Under the pieces are notes generated by a model. It ran no database searches. It saw nothing but the letters and a program-made list of their open reading frames with translations, and was not told the origin of the DNA. From UBA2020 sp964551435 (lineage in GTDB: Bacteria > Pseudomonadota > Alphaproteobacteria > Micavibrionales > UBA2020), in contig CAZKBS010000014.1 in assembly GCA_964551435.1 (NCBI GenBank), positions 1-39,688 on the forward strand: a stretch of DNA of 39,688 bases, written 5' to 3'. This document shows, one piece after another, positions 7,708 through 15,860 of the stretch. How positions within the stretch are numbered: position 1 is the first letter of the stretch; each line of letters starts with the position of its first letter. The translations under genes were made by a program, and so were the position numbers.

Positions 7708-8296
7708 ATCCCGCCCCTTTCAGCATCTGCATCGTTTCGGCAACGGGCAGGCCGACAATCGCGGTGTAAGATCCGCTGATAAACGGCACGAAAGCCGCGG
7801 CAAGGCCCTGAATGGCATAGCCGCCGGCCTTGCCTTTCCACTCCATACTTTTGATATAGGTCTCTATATCGTCCGTGGAAAGGCGTTTGAATTTGACGAT
7901 GGAAGTCACGGGCCGCGTGCGCTGCGTGCCATCGGGCGCGATGACCGATACAGCGGAAATCACGCGGTGGCGGCGGCCCGACAGGAGGGCGAGGCATGCG
8001 CGCGCCTCCGCCTCCGTTTCCGCTTTGGGCAGGATGCGGCGGCCACAGGCAACCACGGTATCGGCGGAAAGAATAACAGCGCCCGCATGCGCGGCTTTCA
8101 CCGCGGCGGCTTTTTCTGCCGCGATGCGCTGCGCATAGACGAGGGGCAATTCGCCCTTTTTCGGTGTTTCGTCGATGTCGGCGGGCGCGACCGCATCGGG
8201 CGTGATGTGCATCTGGCGCAAAAGGTCAAGACGGCGCGGAGAAGCCGAGGCCAGTATAAGCCGTGGCACAGGCCGTGGCAGGCTATCCGCTGTCAT
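7694..8296 (-). CDS. maf: Maf-family nucleoside triphosphate pyrophosphatase
   Basis: Hydrolyses non-canonical or modified NTPs, or dTTP/UTP, to monophosphates, cleaning the nucleotide pool. This 200-aa protein has the Maf hallmarks: the nucleotide-binding SASPRR at 17-22, E and K residues in PLVYAQRIAAEKA, the catalytic aspartate in ILSADTVV (D79), and a C-terminal KAGGYAIQG...FISGSYTAIVGLP segment. It lies 11 bp after infA and overlaps rng by 14 bp. The start is supported by AAGGCG upstream of ATG. The subgroup (YhdE or YceF type) is not assigned here. Confidence 0.95.
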   Translation of the reverse strand: MTADSLPRPVPRLILASASPRRLDLLRQMHITPDAVAPADIDETPKKGELPLVYAQRIAAEKAAAVKAAHAGAVILSADTVVACGRRILPKAETEAEARACLALLSGRRHRVISAVSVIAPDGTQRTRPVTSIVKFKRLSTDDIETYIKSMEWKGKAGGYAIQGLAAAFVPFISGSYTAIVGLPVAETMQMLKGAGYERG

Positions 8297-8307
8297 CGCG
8301 CGGCGCC

Positions 8308-8529
8308 TTATTTGTGGCGGAAGGTGATACGGCCTTTGGTCAGGTCGTAGGGGGTCATTTCAACGGTGACGCGGTCGCCTTCGAGGATGCGGATTTTGTT
8401 TTTGCGCATCTTGCCCGAGCTGTGGGCGAGAATGATATGGCCGTTGTCGAGTTTGACGCGGAACTTTGCATCGGGCAGGAGTTCCGTGACGGAGCCTTCG
8501 AAGCTCATCAAGTCTTCTTTTTCAGACAT
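8308..8529 (-). CDS. infA: Translation initiation factor IF-1
   Basis: A 73-aa single OB-fold protein that binds the 30S A site during initiation. The sequence matches IF-1 throughout, with FEGSVTELLPDAKFRVKLDN, HSSGKMRKNKIRILEGDRV and a C-terminal YDLTKGRITFR. It sits third in a leftward operon between a UPF0262 gene and maf, a common alphaproteobacterial order. GGA lies about 9 bases ahead of the ATG. Confidence 0.98.
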   Translation of the reverse strand: MSEKEDLMSFEGSVTELLPDAKFRVKLDNGHIILAHSSGKMRKNKIRILEGDRVTVEMTPYDLTKGRITFRHK

Positions 8530-8550
8530 CTTTTTCCAGTTTTCGTTAAG

Positions 8551-9072
8551 TTAGAGCACTTCTGTGCCACGCATGTGTAGCACATACAAGAGGCTAAATA
8601 AACGCCGTGCGGTCGTTTTATCCAGAATCACGCGGTCTTCGAGCATTTCGGCCAGCAATTCAGCCCCTTCGTCGTGGATGGAGCGGCGGCCGGCGTCGAT
8701 CGCCTCCAGCCGGTGCATCTGTCCGGCGCGGGCAGTTTTATAGAAATTGTCGCATAAAATCACATAGTCATGGATTTGCTTGCGCAAGCCGCCGAGCGGC
8801 AGGCTGATATCGTCCTGATGGGCGCTCATGACGCAGCGCACGCGCATATGCAGCCGTTGTTCCAGCGTCGAGAGGGCGAGGTGCAGGTGATAGGGCCCGG
8901 GCGCGGCATCGTTGCCCGCAAGGCGAAAGCTGTTGTCCACGAGCAAGTCGGAAATGGCGCGGTGGCGTTCCATCTCGATATCCGCCAAACGGGTCATCAG
9001 ACTGCCGCTATCAAGGGCGACGTCGATGATTTTGCCCGCCTGCAAGGCGGTCTTGCCGGTCTGCGGGCTCAC
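8551..9072 (-). CDS. UPF0262 family protein
   Basis: A 173-aa cytoplasmic protein of the UPF0262 family (PF06793), largely restricted to Alphaproteobacteria and of unknown function. Features typical of the family are the opening IIDVALDSGSL, the IEMERHRAISDLLVDNSF segment near 33-50, HLHLALSTLEQRLHM, and a C-terminal MHRLEAIDAGRRSIHDEGA followed by a helical end. It starts with GTG two bases after the murA stop codon, so it is probably translationally coupled to murA. The location between murA and infA is conserved in this class and hints at a housekeeping role, not yet defined. Confidence 0.9.
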   Translation of the reverse strand: MSPQTGKTALQAGKIIDVALDSGSLMTRLADIEMERHRAISDLLVDNSFRLAGNDAAPGPYHLHLALSTLEQRLHMRVRCVMSAHQDDISLPLGGLRKQIHDYVILCDNFYKTARAGQMHRLEAIDAGRRSIHDEGAELLAEMLEDRVILDKTTARRLFSLLYVLHMRGTEVL

Positions 9073-9074
9073 GC

Positions 9075-10358
9075 TCAGGCTGCCTCTTCTTTCAGGCGTT
9101 CCAGCTTGGCGCCGACGCCGGAGAGTTTTTCGACAATGTTTTCATACCCGCGGTCGAGGTGATAAATGCGGTGCACCGTCGTCGCGCCCTTGGCGACCAG
9201 CCCCGCCAGCACCAGCGAGACAGAGGCGCGCAAATCCGTCGCCATCACATCCGCGCCTTTGAGCAGCGGCACGCCGCGCACAAGCGCCGAGGAACCATGC
9301 ACGGTGATATTCGCGCCCATGCGGGTCAGTTCGGGGGCATGCATGAAACGGTTTTCGAAAATCGTTTCGGTGACCATGCCCGCGCCTTCGGCAATCGTCA
9401 GCATCGACATCAGCTGCGCCTGCAAATCGGTGGGGAAGCCCGGATAGGGCTCCGTCATCACGTCGATGCCGCGCAGGCGGTCGCGCACGCGCTTGACGGT
9501 GATGGTGTGGTCGGCTTCGTTTTCGACAAGGCTGACGCCCGCTTTGTGCAGCGGCTCCAGCAGGTAATGGATATGGCGGTTATCCGCGTGTTTCAGCGTC
9601 AGCGTGCCGCCCGTCATGGCAGCGGCCATAATGAAGGTGCCAGCCTCGATACGGTCGGCGACGACGGCGTGGGTGGTGCCCTTGAGCGCGGGTACGCCGC
9701 GGATGGTGATTTTATCGGTGCCGAGGCCCTGAATATCCGCGCCCATGGAAGTCAGGCACTCGCCGAGGTCGACGATTTCCGGCTCCCGTGCGGCGTTGAA
9801 CAGGACCGTGGTGCCCTTGGCCAGCGTGGCGGCCATCAAGAGGTTTTCGGTCGCGCCGACGGATACTTTGGCGAAATGGATCTGTGCGCCTTTGAGGCCG
9901 CCTGCGGGCGCCTTGGCGTTGATATACCCGTCTTCGAGCGAGATTTCCGCCCCCATTTGCGCAAGCCCGTCGATATGCAGATCGACAGGGCGCGAACCGA
10001 TGGCGCAGCCGCCGGGCAGGGATACCTTTGCCTCGCCATGGCGGGCGAGCAGAGGGCCGAGCACCAGAATGCTCGCGCGCATCTGGCTGACGAGTTCATA
10101 GGGCGCGATGCAGCTGGTGATATTCGCCGCATCCAGCGTCAGGCGCTTGGAGGTGCGGTCATAAGACGTTTTCACGCCCAGCTTGTTCAAAACCGCGCAG
10201 AGGGAGCCGACGTCCTTCAGATCCGGCACGCGGTCAAGCACCAGAGGCTCGCCTGTCAATATGGCCGCAGTCATCAAAGGCAGCGCCGCGTTTTTCGCGC
10301 CGCTGATGTCGATTTGGCCATTCAGTTCCTGGCCGCCGTATATACGAATTTTTTCCAT
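9075..10358 (-). CDS. murA: UDP-N-acetylglucosamine 1-carboxyvinyltransferase
   Basis: Adds enolpyruvate from PEP to UDP-GlcNAc, the first committed step of peptidoglycan synthesis. The 427-aa protein is an EPSP-synthase-fold enzyme with the catalytic Lys K22 (SGAKNAALP) and the PEP-reactive cysteine C118 in LPGGCAIGSRPVDLH, so it should be fosfomycin-sensitive by that criterion. A C-terminal RASVSLVLAGL...HLDRGYE segment is also present. I prefer ATG 10358 (MEKIRIYGG) over the ATG five codons upstream at 10373, because family proteins start there; neither has a strong ribosome-binding site. It heads the leftward operon that continues to rng. Confidence 0.97.
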   Translation of the reverse strand: MEKIRIYGGQELNGQIDISGAKNAALPLMTAAILTGEPLVLDRVPDLKDVGSLCAVLNKLGVKTSYDRTSKRLTLDAANITSCIAPYELVSQMRASILVLGPLLARHGEAKVSLPGGCAIGSRPVDLHIDGLAQMGAEISLEDGYINAKAPAGGLKGAQIHFAKVSVGATENLLMAATLAKGTTVLFNAAREPEIVDLGECLTSMGADIQGLGTDKITIRGVPALKGTTHAVVADRIEAGTFIMAAAMTGGTLTLKHADNRHIHYLLEPLHKAGVSLVENEADHTITVKRVRDRLRGIDVMTEPYPGFPTDLQAQLMSMLTIAEGAGMVTETIFENRFMHAPELTRMGANITVHGSSALVRGVPLLKGADVMATDLRASVSLVLAGLVAKGATTVHRIYHLDRGYENIVEKLSGVGAKLERLKEEAA

Positions 10359-10461
10359 GTGTGTTTTTCTCATAAAAGCGGCAGGTACTTCAAGCCTTGC
10401 GGCGCAGAAAAATTGTTTTTTTATGAATAATAAAAAGCCATCTTCTGACGAAAACGGGGGC

Positions 10462-11508
10462 TTAGGCCATCTTGCGCAGGCGCGCCATTTCGGCGGCGCT
10501 GTGCAATTTCACATGCTGCTGGAAGGTGGCGAGGGAGGGGAAGTGCACTGCCGCGCTGGTGCTATGCCCGCCGCCGCGAATGCCGAAGGCTTTGCAGAGG
10601 TAGGCGGCAACCGCGCTGGCATCGGGGGTGCCATCGGAGCGCAGGCTGATGGTGACCGAACCGTTCCCCTGCACATACCATGCGCCGCCAAGGCCGGCTT
10701 CGGTTTTTTCGCCCTGTTGCACCAGCCATGTGGAGATATAGCGCCCGAAGTTCTGCACATCCGCATTCACCATCGCTACCCATACGGGCGCAGCGCCATC
10801 GGCCAGTTGCAGCGGTGCGTACATGATGTTGTCGTCGAGCTTGCTGATGCGCGTATCCTGATCGTTGAGGATATTGCGGCCAAGCGCGACCATATCTGCA
10901 AATTCCAGATGCGACATCGCCATAAATGATTTGAAGGCGGTATCGATGGACGTGATGTTTTTTGAATCGATCAGCGCGGCGGCGGCGTAGTCGTTTTCCG
11001 TCTCCAGCAGGTTCTGGCCCAGATCCATCTTGGCGATCAGCCTGAAGAAAACCGGCGCGGGCGTATCGGGAAACAGATATTCCCACACCATGTTGGCGGC
11101 GGAGGGGTGTTTCGGCTCGATGCGCAGGAAAAGCTCCGGCACGTCGTCGCCCTCCGGCGCGGTGAAATTGTGCAGCGCATCCGCCGCGCTTTTGTGATGG
11201 TCGGCGACGATGACGCGCGTGGCGCGCGCGGGTGGTGTCAGCAGTTCAGTCAAAAACGCGCGCGTCGGCGCGACATCCACGAACACAACATCGATGGTCT
11301 GCGCTTTGTCCGGCGCGCTCAGATGGCTGCGAATGGTGTTTTCGGCTTCTTCGATATTGTGATGGCCGTAGGGGATGTAATCGAGACGCACATCTGCGTC
11401 GCGGCCCCATTTGCAATCAACCGCCCAGGCCGAGGCGAGGCCGTCAATGCAATCCATGTGGTAAATGACCAGAAGATGTCGATTGTATTGATATTTCAAA
11501 GGTTTCAC
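10462..11508 (-). CDS. DHH/DHHA1 family phosphoesterase
   Basis: A 348-aa cytoplasmic phosphoesterase. It has the DHH-superfamily metal motifs in order: HMDCIDG (D19, D22), VDVAP (D78) and ADHHKS (D103-H104-H105). The DHHA1 substrate-binding motif GGGHSTSAA follows at 312-320. Relatives include nano-RNases (NrnA), c-di-AMP/pGpG phosphodiesterases and RecJ-like nucleases; the exact substrate is not determinable. The start is GTG at 11508, supported by GGAGG nine bases upstream; no better ATG precedes the first metal motif. It is divergent from the ankyrin gene and apparently monocistronic. Confidence 0.88.
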   Translation of the reverse strand: MKPLKYQYNRHLLVIYHMDCIDGLASAWAVDCKWGRDADVRLDYIPYGHHNIEEAENTIRSHLSAPDKAQTIDVVFVDVAPTRAFLTELLTPPARATRVIVADHHKSAADALHNFTAPEGDDVPELFLRIEPKHPSAANMVWEYLFPDTPAPVFFRLIAKMDLGQNLLETENDYAAAALIDSKNITSIDTAFKSFMAMSHLEFADMVALGRNILNDQDTRISKLDDNIMYAPLQLADGAAPVWVAMVNADVQNFGRYISTWLVQQGEKTEAGLGGAWYVQGNGSVTISLRSDGTPDASAVAAYLCKAFGIRGGGHSTSAAVHFPSLATFQQHVKLHSAAEMARLRKMA

Positions 11509-11600
11509 CGTTAAAAGCCTCCGGCGCGCGGGCGGCGGGGGCGGGCAATATTGCCCCAGATATTGCCTTGAGTCTGCGGACGCGGCAAGGGCGATAAGGG

Positions 11601-11629
11601 TTGACCCGGATATGTAAACATTTTACACC
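11601..11629 (+). promoter_or_regulatory. Candidate promoter with overlapping palindrome ahead of the ankyrin gene
   Basis: TTGACC at 11601-11606 is a good -35. With a 17-bp spacer the -10 falls on TACACC (11624-11629), which is weak. The perfect inverted repeat TGTAAA-CAT-TTTACA (11613-11627) overlaps the spacer and -10, the position expected of a repressor site. The regulator is unknown. Confidence 0.4.
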
Positions 11630-11657
11630 TGTAGGCTCCAAGAAAAAGGACATGCCG

Positions 11658-13133
11658 ATGGTTCTGGGGTTCAGCCAGAAAGAGCGCAATGCCGTATTGT
11701 GGACGGCCCTGAAAAACGGAAAGGAAGCCCCGATCCGCGAGGCGCTGTCGCGTGGCGGCGATGCGAATATGACGGCCCCCGAAACCAATGCGAATGTGCT
11801 GTCGTGGGCGGCGGAGCAATATTACGGCAGCGAAGCGCGCGAACGCTGCCGCCTGCTGCTGGAGGCGGGGGCCGACCCCAATCTGCCCTGCGGCACTGAC
11901 GGTAACACCCCGCTGCACTACGCCGCCCGCCGTTCGCACCGCGATGTCGTGGCGATGATGCTGGAAAAAGGGGGCGATCCGCTTGCCAAGAACAAATACG
12001 GCCAGACGCCGCTTGCCAATACGGTTTCGCAGCGCGACTGGCAGAGCATGGAGGCGATGCTGAAAAGCGGCTGCCTCGACCGCCTGCCGCAGCCCGTCGC
12101 AGGAGACCGTGACAGCATGCAGATTTTCGCCTTGCTGCGCGACGTCATCGACCACGGCGGTCATCCGCATTATTTCAAGCCGCTTCTGGATAAAATCCCC
12201 GATATCAACGTCGGGCTTTCGGCGGGCTACGGGCTGGCACATTCGGCGGTGGCGAAATCCAACGTCGCCGCGCTGGAGGCGCTGATGGCGCGGCCGGATT
12301 TCGATATCAATGCTGTTTTGCGCGGCGGGCGTACCTTGCTGCATATCGCGATTGGCAGCGAGAATTTCGACATGGCGCAATCGATGATTAACAAGGGTGC
12401 GCGCGTGGATATCGCGGATGAACGCGGGCGTCTGCCGCTGGATATCGCCGCGCAGCACGGCTCTATCTCTCTCATGAACACCATCATGAAAAAAATGCGC
12501 GGTGCCGAAGAGACGCTGGATAGCACCATTTTAAACCGCGCGCTGCTGATGGCCGCCGAACACGGGCAGGCCCGCGCGATGGAGGTTTTGATCAAGGCGG
12601 GCGCCGACAAAGACGCCGTGAATGACAAAGGTGAAACGCCGCTGGTGCTGGCAACCAAGGGGATGCACGTCGAAGCTGTCAAAATGCTGATTGTCAAACA
12701 CAGCGTGGATACCCAGCATCCTGACACCGCAGGCATGATTGCCTATGACCATGCGCTGGAGCATAAGAAAAAAGGCAAGCCGGAGCTGGCCGATTATCTG
12801 ATTTTGTTCCAGCCCGGATATGAACCGCCGCCAGCGCCGCCACCGCCCGTCGATCACAACCGCTACGCCAAGGCGAGCGATGTCAGCATCGACGTGAAGG
12901 AAAAAGGCCTCACCATGACCTTCAATTTCTGGACGCAGCAGGTGATTTTGCGCGACCCCGACATCAAGCAGGGGCCCAATATGACCGTGCTGAAATTCGA
13001 AGACATCCCGCGTCAGGAAGCCATCGCCGAGGCGCGCGAAATGCTGGAGCGTCTGGGCGGAAAACCGCCGGAATACAATGGCGCCGGCGCGCAAAAGAAA
13101 TCCAGTCTGCCCATGCCGGGCAAGCCGTCCTGA
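11658..13133 (+). CDS. Large ankyrin-repeat protein
   Basis: A 491-aa protein made mostly of ankyrin repeats, which mediate protein-protein contacts. Recognisable repeat cores include GNTPLHYAARRSHRDVVAMM (near residue 80), GQTPLANTVSQRDW, RTLLHIAIGSENFDMAQSM, GRLPLDIAAQHGSISLM and GETPLVLATKGMHVEAVKML. The linker contains a proline stretch (PPPAPPPPV, about 390-400). The C-terminal ~100 residues are a non-ankyrin segment of unknown fold. There is no signal peptide or membrane segment, so it is probably cytoplasmic, though ankyrin proteins can be secreted effectors in host-associated bacteria. ATG 11658 has AAAAGGA at a good distance; ATG 11652 is too close to it. Confidence 0.9.
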   Translation: MVLGFSQKERNAVLWTALKNGKEAPIREALSRGGDANMTAPETNANVLSWAAEQYYGSEARERCRLLLEAGADPNLPCGTDGNTPLHYAARRSHRDVVAMMLEKGGDPLAKNKYGQTPLANTVSQRDWQSMEAMLKSGCLDRLPQPVAGDRDSMQIFALLRDVIDHGGHPHYFKPLLDKIPDINVGLSAGYGLAHSAVAKSNVAALEALMARPDFDINAVLRGGRTLLHIAIGSENFDMAQSMINKGARVDIADERGRLPLDIAAQHGSISLMNTIMKKMRGAEETLDSTILNRALLMAAEHGQARAMEVLIKAGADKDAVNDKGETPLVLATKGMHVEAVKMLIVKHSVDTQHPDTAGMIAYDHALEHKKKGKPELADYLILFQPGYEPPPAPPPPVDHNRYAKASDVSIDVKEKGLTMTFNFWTQQVILRDPDIKQGPNMTVLKFEDIPRQEAIAEAREMLERLGGKPPEYNGAGAQKKSSLPMPGKPS

Positions 13134-13168
13134 GTTTCATTCTTCGTGAAACGCGTGGTGCGCGCCGA

Positions 13169-13723
13169 TTACATCTTCGGCAGCGTGACGCCTGATTGTT
13201 TCATGTATTTGCCAGCGCGGTCGGCGTAGGACACTTCGCAGGGCGTTGCACCCTGGAAGAACAGGAACTGCGCAATGCCTTCGTTCGCATAGACCTTGGC
13301 GGGCAGGGGCGTGGTATTGGAAATTTCGAGCGTGACCTGACCTTCCCATTCCGGCTCCAGCGGCGTGACGTTTACGATAAGGCCGCAGCGCGCATAGGTG
13401 CTTTTGCCAAGGCAGACCACCAGCACATCGCGCGGGATTTTGAACGTTTCCACCGTGCGGCACAGCACGAAGGAATTCGGCGGAATGACGCAAACATCGG
13501 TTTTGCGCGTGACAAAGCTGTCGTTGCTGAAATTCTTCGGATCGACAATCGCGTTATCGACGTTGGTGAAAATCATAAACTCATCCGACAGGCGGCAGTC
13601 GTAGCCGTAGGACGACAGGCCATAGGAAATCACGCCTTCGCGCTTCAGGCGTTCTTCGAACGGCGTAATCATGCCGTGGTTGAGCGCTTGTTCGCGGATC
13701 CAGCTGTCGGGCATGATGGGCAT
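13169..13723 (-). CDS. dcd: dCTP deaminase
   Basis: Deaminates dCTP to dUTP, feeding dTMP synthesis. The 184-aa protein is a homotrimeric dUTPase-fold enzyme with the opening MPDSWIRE, SYGLSSYGYDCRLSDEF, the nucleotide-contacting CLGKSTYARCGLIVN (about 104-118), the catalytic glutamate E133 in TLEISN, and EGIAQFLFF. The length and sequence match the proteobacterial monofunctional enzyme. It starts 2 bp downstream of the stop of a 52-codon ORF, so the two are likely co-translated. Confidence 0.97.
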   Translation of the reverse strand: MPIMPDSWIREQALNHGMITPFEERLKREGVISYGLSSYGYDCRLSDEFMIFTNVDNAIVDPKNFSNDSFVTRKTDVCVIPPNSFVLCRTVETFKIPRDVLVVCLGKSTYARCGLIVNVTPLEPEWEGQVTLEISNTTPLPAKVYANEGIAQFLFFQGATPCEVSYADRAGKYMKQSGVTLPKM

Positions 13724-13725
13724 GT

Positions 13726-13884
13726 TCAGTCTTCCTTTTCGCTTGTCTGGTTTGCATCGCGGCGGGTATCCGGCTGCGTGGCGCGGGCGCGGGTTTGCTG
13801 CTTGCGCTTCATCAGGTTCGCGCGCAGCGCTTCGGCGCGTGCGGCGGCCTTTTTGTTCACGGGCTTGTTGTTGTCTTTGGTCAT
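13726..13884 (-). CDS. Very small basic protein upstream of dcd
   Basis: A 52-aa ORF (ATG at 13884, TGA at 13726-13728) ending two bases before the dcd start. It is rich in Lys, Arg, Ala and Gln, with a predicted amphipathic helix in the segment AEALRANLMKRKQQTRAR and polar ends. I recall similar short basic proteins of this RANLxxRKxQ type in alphaproteobacterial genomes but know no function. Tight coupling to dcd supports real translation. It may bind RNA or ribosomes given its charge; that is inference only. Confidence 0.65.
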   Translation of the reverse strand: MTKDNNKPVNKKAAARAEALRANLMKRKQQTRARATQPDTRRDANQTSEKED

Positions 13885-14140
13885 GCGCAGAAACTAGCGG
13901 CGGCGCGGGGGCGGGGTCAAGCGGGGAAATGCGCGCTGTTTCATCTCCGCGCTATAGGTGATTCAGGAGCATTATTCGTCCGATTCTGAGCATATATAGG
14001 GGTGATGTGTTTGATATACATGCGTTTTTCAATCCGCGCTGGACGCGGTACAGAAGCACCGCTAGGCTAAAATTGTAAGCATGAAAAACATCACATCTTA
14101 CATCGCTGAAATCCCCCACAACTCAACACAAGGAGATAGC

Positions 14141-14485
14141 ATGAGCAATTGGCTCAAGCGTGTATTCGCACGCGTGACGGGACGTTCCACCGAAGAGACG
14201 GAACACAAAAAAGACCTCGGCCGCAGCTTCGAGGCGGCCAATACCAACCGCAAATCCTCCGGCGGTGCTGCGGGCCGCAGCGCCGCCAAGCGCCGCACGG
14301 TATCGTCGCCCGGATACGGCAGCACCAGCCGCCGCAGCACGTCTGACGATACCTACATCCATACCAGCCCTATCTGGTATTCGTCAGGCGATAGCGGATC
14401 TTCCGGCAGCTACGACAGCGGTGGTTCCTGCGACAGCGGGGGCGGCGGCGGTGATGGCGGAGGTGGCTGCGGCGGCGGAGATTAA
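14141..14485 (+). CDS. Small basic protein with Ser/Gly/Cys-rich tail, function unknown
   Basis: A 114-aa protein. The N-terminal ~55 residues are basic and helical (NWLKRVFARVTGR, KKDLGRSF, AAKRR). The rest is low-complexity, rich in Ser, Gly, Tyr and Asp, ending in a glycine tract with two cysteines (near SGGSCDSGG and GGGCGGGD). Such Gly-Cys tails end several bacterial membrane-surface proteins, but there is no signal peptide or membrane span here. AAGGAG lies ahead of ATG 14141, a better start than the in-frame ATG at 14081. It is monocistronic, followed by a terminator. The upstream 13885-14140 contains no other gene that I can support. Confidence 0.7.
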   Translation: MSNWLKRVFARVTGRSTEETEHKKDLGRSFEAANTNRKSSGGAAGRSAAKRRTVSSPGYGSTSRRSTSDDTYIHTSPIWYSSGDSGSSGSYDSGGSCDSGGGGGDGGGGCGGGD

Positions 14486-14528
14486 GCGCCCCGGCACTTT
14501 TTAAAACACGCAAACCAAAGACCAATCG

Positions 14529-14557
14529 GGAGCTGTTGAAAGGCAGGCTCCTTTTTT
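14529..14557 (+). terminator. Intrinsic terminator after the Ser/Gly-rich protein gene
   Basis: GGAGC (14529-14533) pairs with GCTCC (14547-14551) with extra TG/CA pairing across a bulge, followed by six T. Confidence 0.65.
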
Positions 14558-14730
14558 AATGGGCGTTTTTTAGGGCGGCGCGGGACGGCGGTGGCGTTAA
14601 GGGTCTGAAAAATATTGTGAAAATGGGGTCTTGGTGCGTGCGGAAACGATGCTTGTTTATTTTGGAAAAGTGGTGTAATTTGCGCCCCTATCCGGTCAGG
14701 CTGCGTATCTGCAGCCCCATCCGCAGCGAT

Positions 14731-14805
<75 letters not shown>

Positions 14806-14821
14806 TTTTTTAGTGCGGCAT

Positions 14822-14992
14822 TTATAAGCTTGTTATTTTATCACCGATCGGAATGTAATTAAGATGTGCAACAGACAGGTTATCTAATGCTTCGTTAATC
14901 ATGGCCGAAGAAAGAGACCCCAGAGCATCCATTCATTCTTGGTTATTAGCATCACTTGCTTGAACAGTGTAGAAATACCACTTAGTTGCCAT
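14822..14992 (-). pseudogene. Small ORF with an in-frame TGA, overlapping the preceding gene's stop
   Basis: The ATG at 14992-14990 overlaps the TAA of the 194-aa gene (TAATG), the classic reinitiation arrangement. It reads 19 codons (starting MATKWYFYTVQ), hits TGA, then continues in the same frame with an immediate ATG for 36 more codons (starting MDALGSLSSAM) to TAA at 14822. It is either a 56-aa gene broken by one nonsense change or two coupled microproteins. No SECIS-like hairpin follows the TGA. It is AT-rich like its partner and unlike the flanks. Function unknown. Confidence 0.45.
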
Positions 14993-15576
14993 TATACGGC
15001 CTCCACTTTGACTGAAACATCAGTCATTCTATACTTTTGAACAAGCCCCTCGACATAAGGACAACAGTTTTTAATATTCTCTGGGTCCACGAATGCTTTT
15101 TTTGGCTCCATAAGAAATAATTTTTCGTCAAATTCCTTTTTTGACATTAATGGGCTCCTATGTTCTTTTGCGAACTCCCACCACATTCCAGATACTGACG
15201 TCATTGATTCATCTATGGTGTAATAAAAAACCCACGCCCTCATAGTTAAAACGACGGAACGATATGCTGGCCTAGATGTCAAAGACATTGGCTCCAAATT
15301 TCCTACCGTGCATGGAATAATTATTTTGTTGATCTTATATCTGATATCGCGAAAGCTTAGTATCACAAAGATAAACGTCAGCGCCCATAGTAAACCTACA
15401 GACAAATGCCCGCGCGTAAAGTAATCGAGCGGGAGCAGTGTATACATAGGCGCGGCCGCAAGGTATGTGCTCTTATCTAGCTCATAAAGGGGCCCCTTGC
15501 GAAGCACGCCCTGCTCTCTAAGTAGAGCAATCAATTTTCTAAATCTGCGTGTATAAAAAAGGCTCGAAAGATGCAA
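14992..15576 (-). CDS. AT-rich gene of unknown function, membrane-associated
   Basis: A 194-aa protein I do not recognise. One clear hydrophobic span (VGLLWALTFIFVILSF, about residues 60-76) follows a weaker one (YLAAAPMYTLLPL, about 38-50). The soluble C-terminal half contains paired cysteines (NCCPY). The codon and base composition is much more AT-rich than any neighbour, and it sits just downstream of a tRNA-Thr gene, which suggests acquisition by transfer. The start is TTG at 15576 with GGGGGT upstream; an in-frame TAG five codons earlier excludes a longer form. It is probably co-expressed with the overlapping small ORF that follows. Confidence 0.7.
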   Translation of the reverse strand: MHLSSLFYTRRFRKLIALLREQGVLRKGPLYELDKSTYLAAAPMYTLLPLDYFTRGHLSVGLLWALTFIFVILSFRDIRYKINKIIIPCTVGNLEPMSLTSRPAYRSVVLTMRAWVFYYTIDESMTSVSGMWWEFAKEHRSPLMSKKEFDEKLFLMEPKKAFVDPENIKNCCPYVEGLVQKYRMTDVSVKVEAV

Positions 15577-15615
15577 AAGCCTACCCCCTACAAGATCTGA
15601 TGTAAAATAATCATT

Positions 15616-15837
15616 TTAGTCTTTATTTTTAATCGGCGCATTATCCGACTGTAGTGCTTTTTTGAGGCGGTGTCTTTTGATTTTTGGCAGGAATGCCAGC
15701 ACCGCCGCGAGCAGGGTGAAAAGTCCGATGGCAATCATCATTTGCACGATGTCGAAATTGTTATCGTCTTGCGCGATGAAAAATCCGGTGATAATGCCGG
15801 ACAGGAACAAAAGCCCGCGTATAAACCATCCCAGCAT
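15616..15837 (-). CDS. Small inner-membrane protein next to the efflux regulator
   Basis: A 73-aa protein with two predicted membrane helices (GWFIRGLLFLSGIITGFFIA and MMIAIGLFTLLAAVLAFLP) and a basic cytoplasmic tail (KIKRHRLKK). It resembles the LapA-like or DUF-type two-helix small membrane proteins but cannot be assigned. A strong AGGGAGAGG precedes ATG 15837. It lies 23 bp downstream of the TetR-family gene in the same direction, so they may share a transcript. Its composition matches the host, unlike the gene downstream of it. Confidence 0.7.
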   Translation of the reverse strand: MLGWFIRGLLFLSGIITGFFIAQDDNNFDIVQMMIAIGLFTLLAAVLAFLPKIKRHRLKKALQSDNAPIKNKD

Positions 15838-15860
15838 ATTGCCTCTCCCTTAAATGATTG

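Noticed and set aside
9159..10430. Long rightward frame opposite murA
   Set aside because: It is a shadow of murA; no ribosome-binding site and a biased composition.
13134..13152. Hairpin GTTTCA/TGAAAC between the ankyrin gene and dcd as a terminator
   Set aside because: Only six base pairs and no T-run on either strand.
14822..14992. Selenocysteine reading of the in-frame TGA
   Set aside because: No stable hairpin of the SECIS type follows the TGA, and TGA serves as an ordinary stop in many neighbouring genes.
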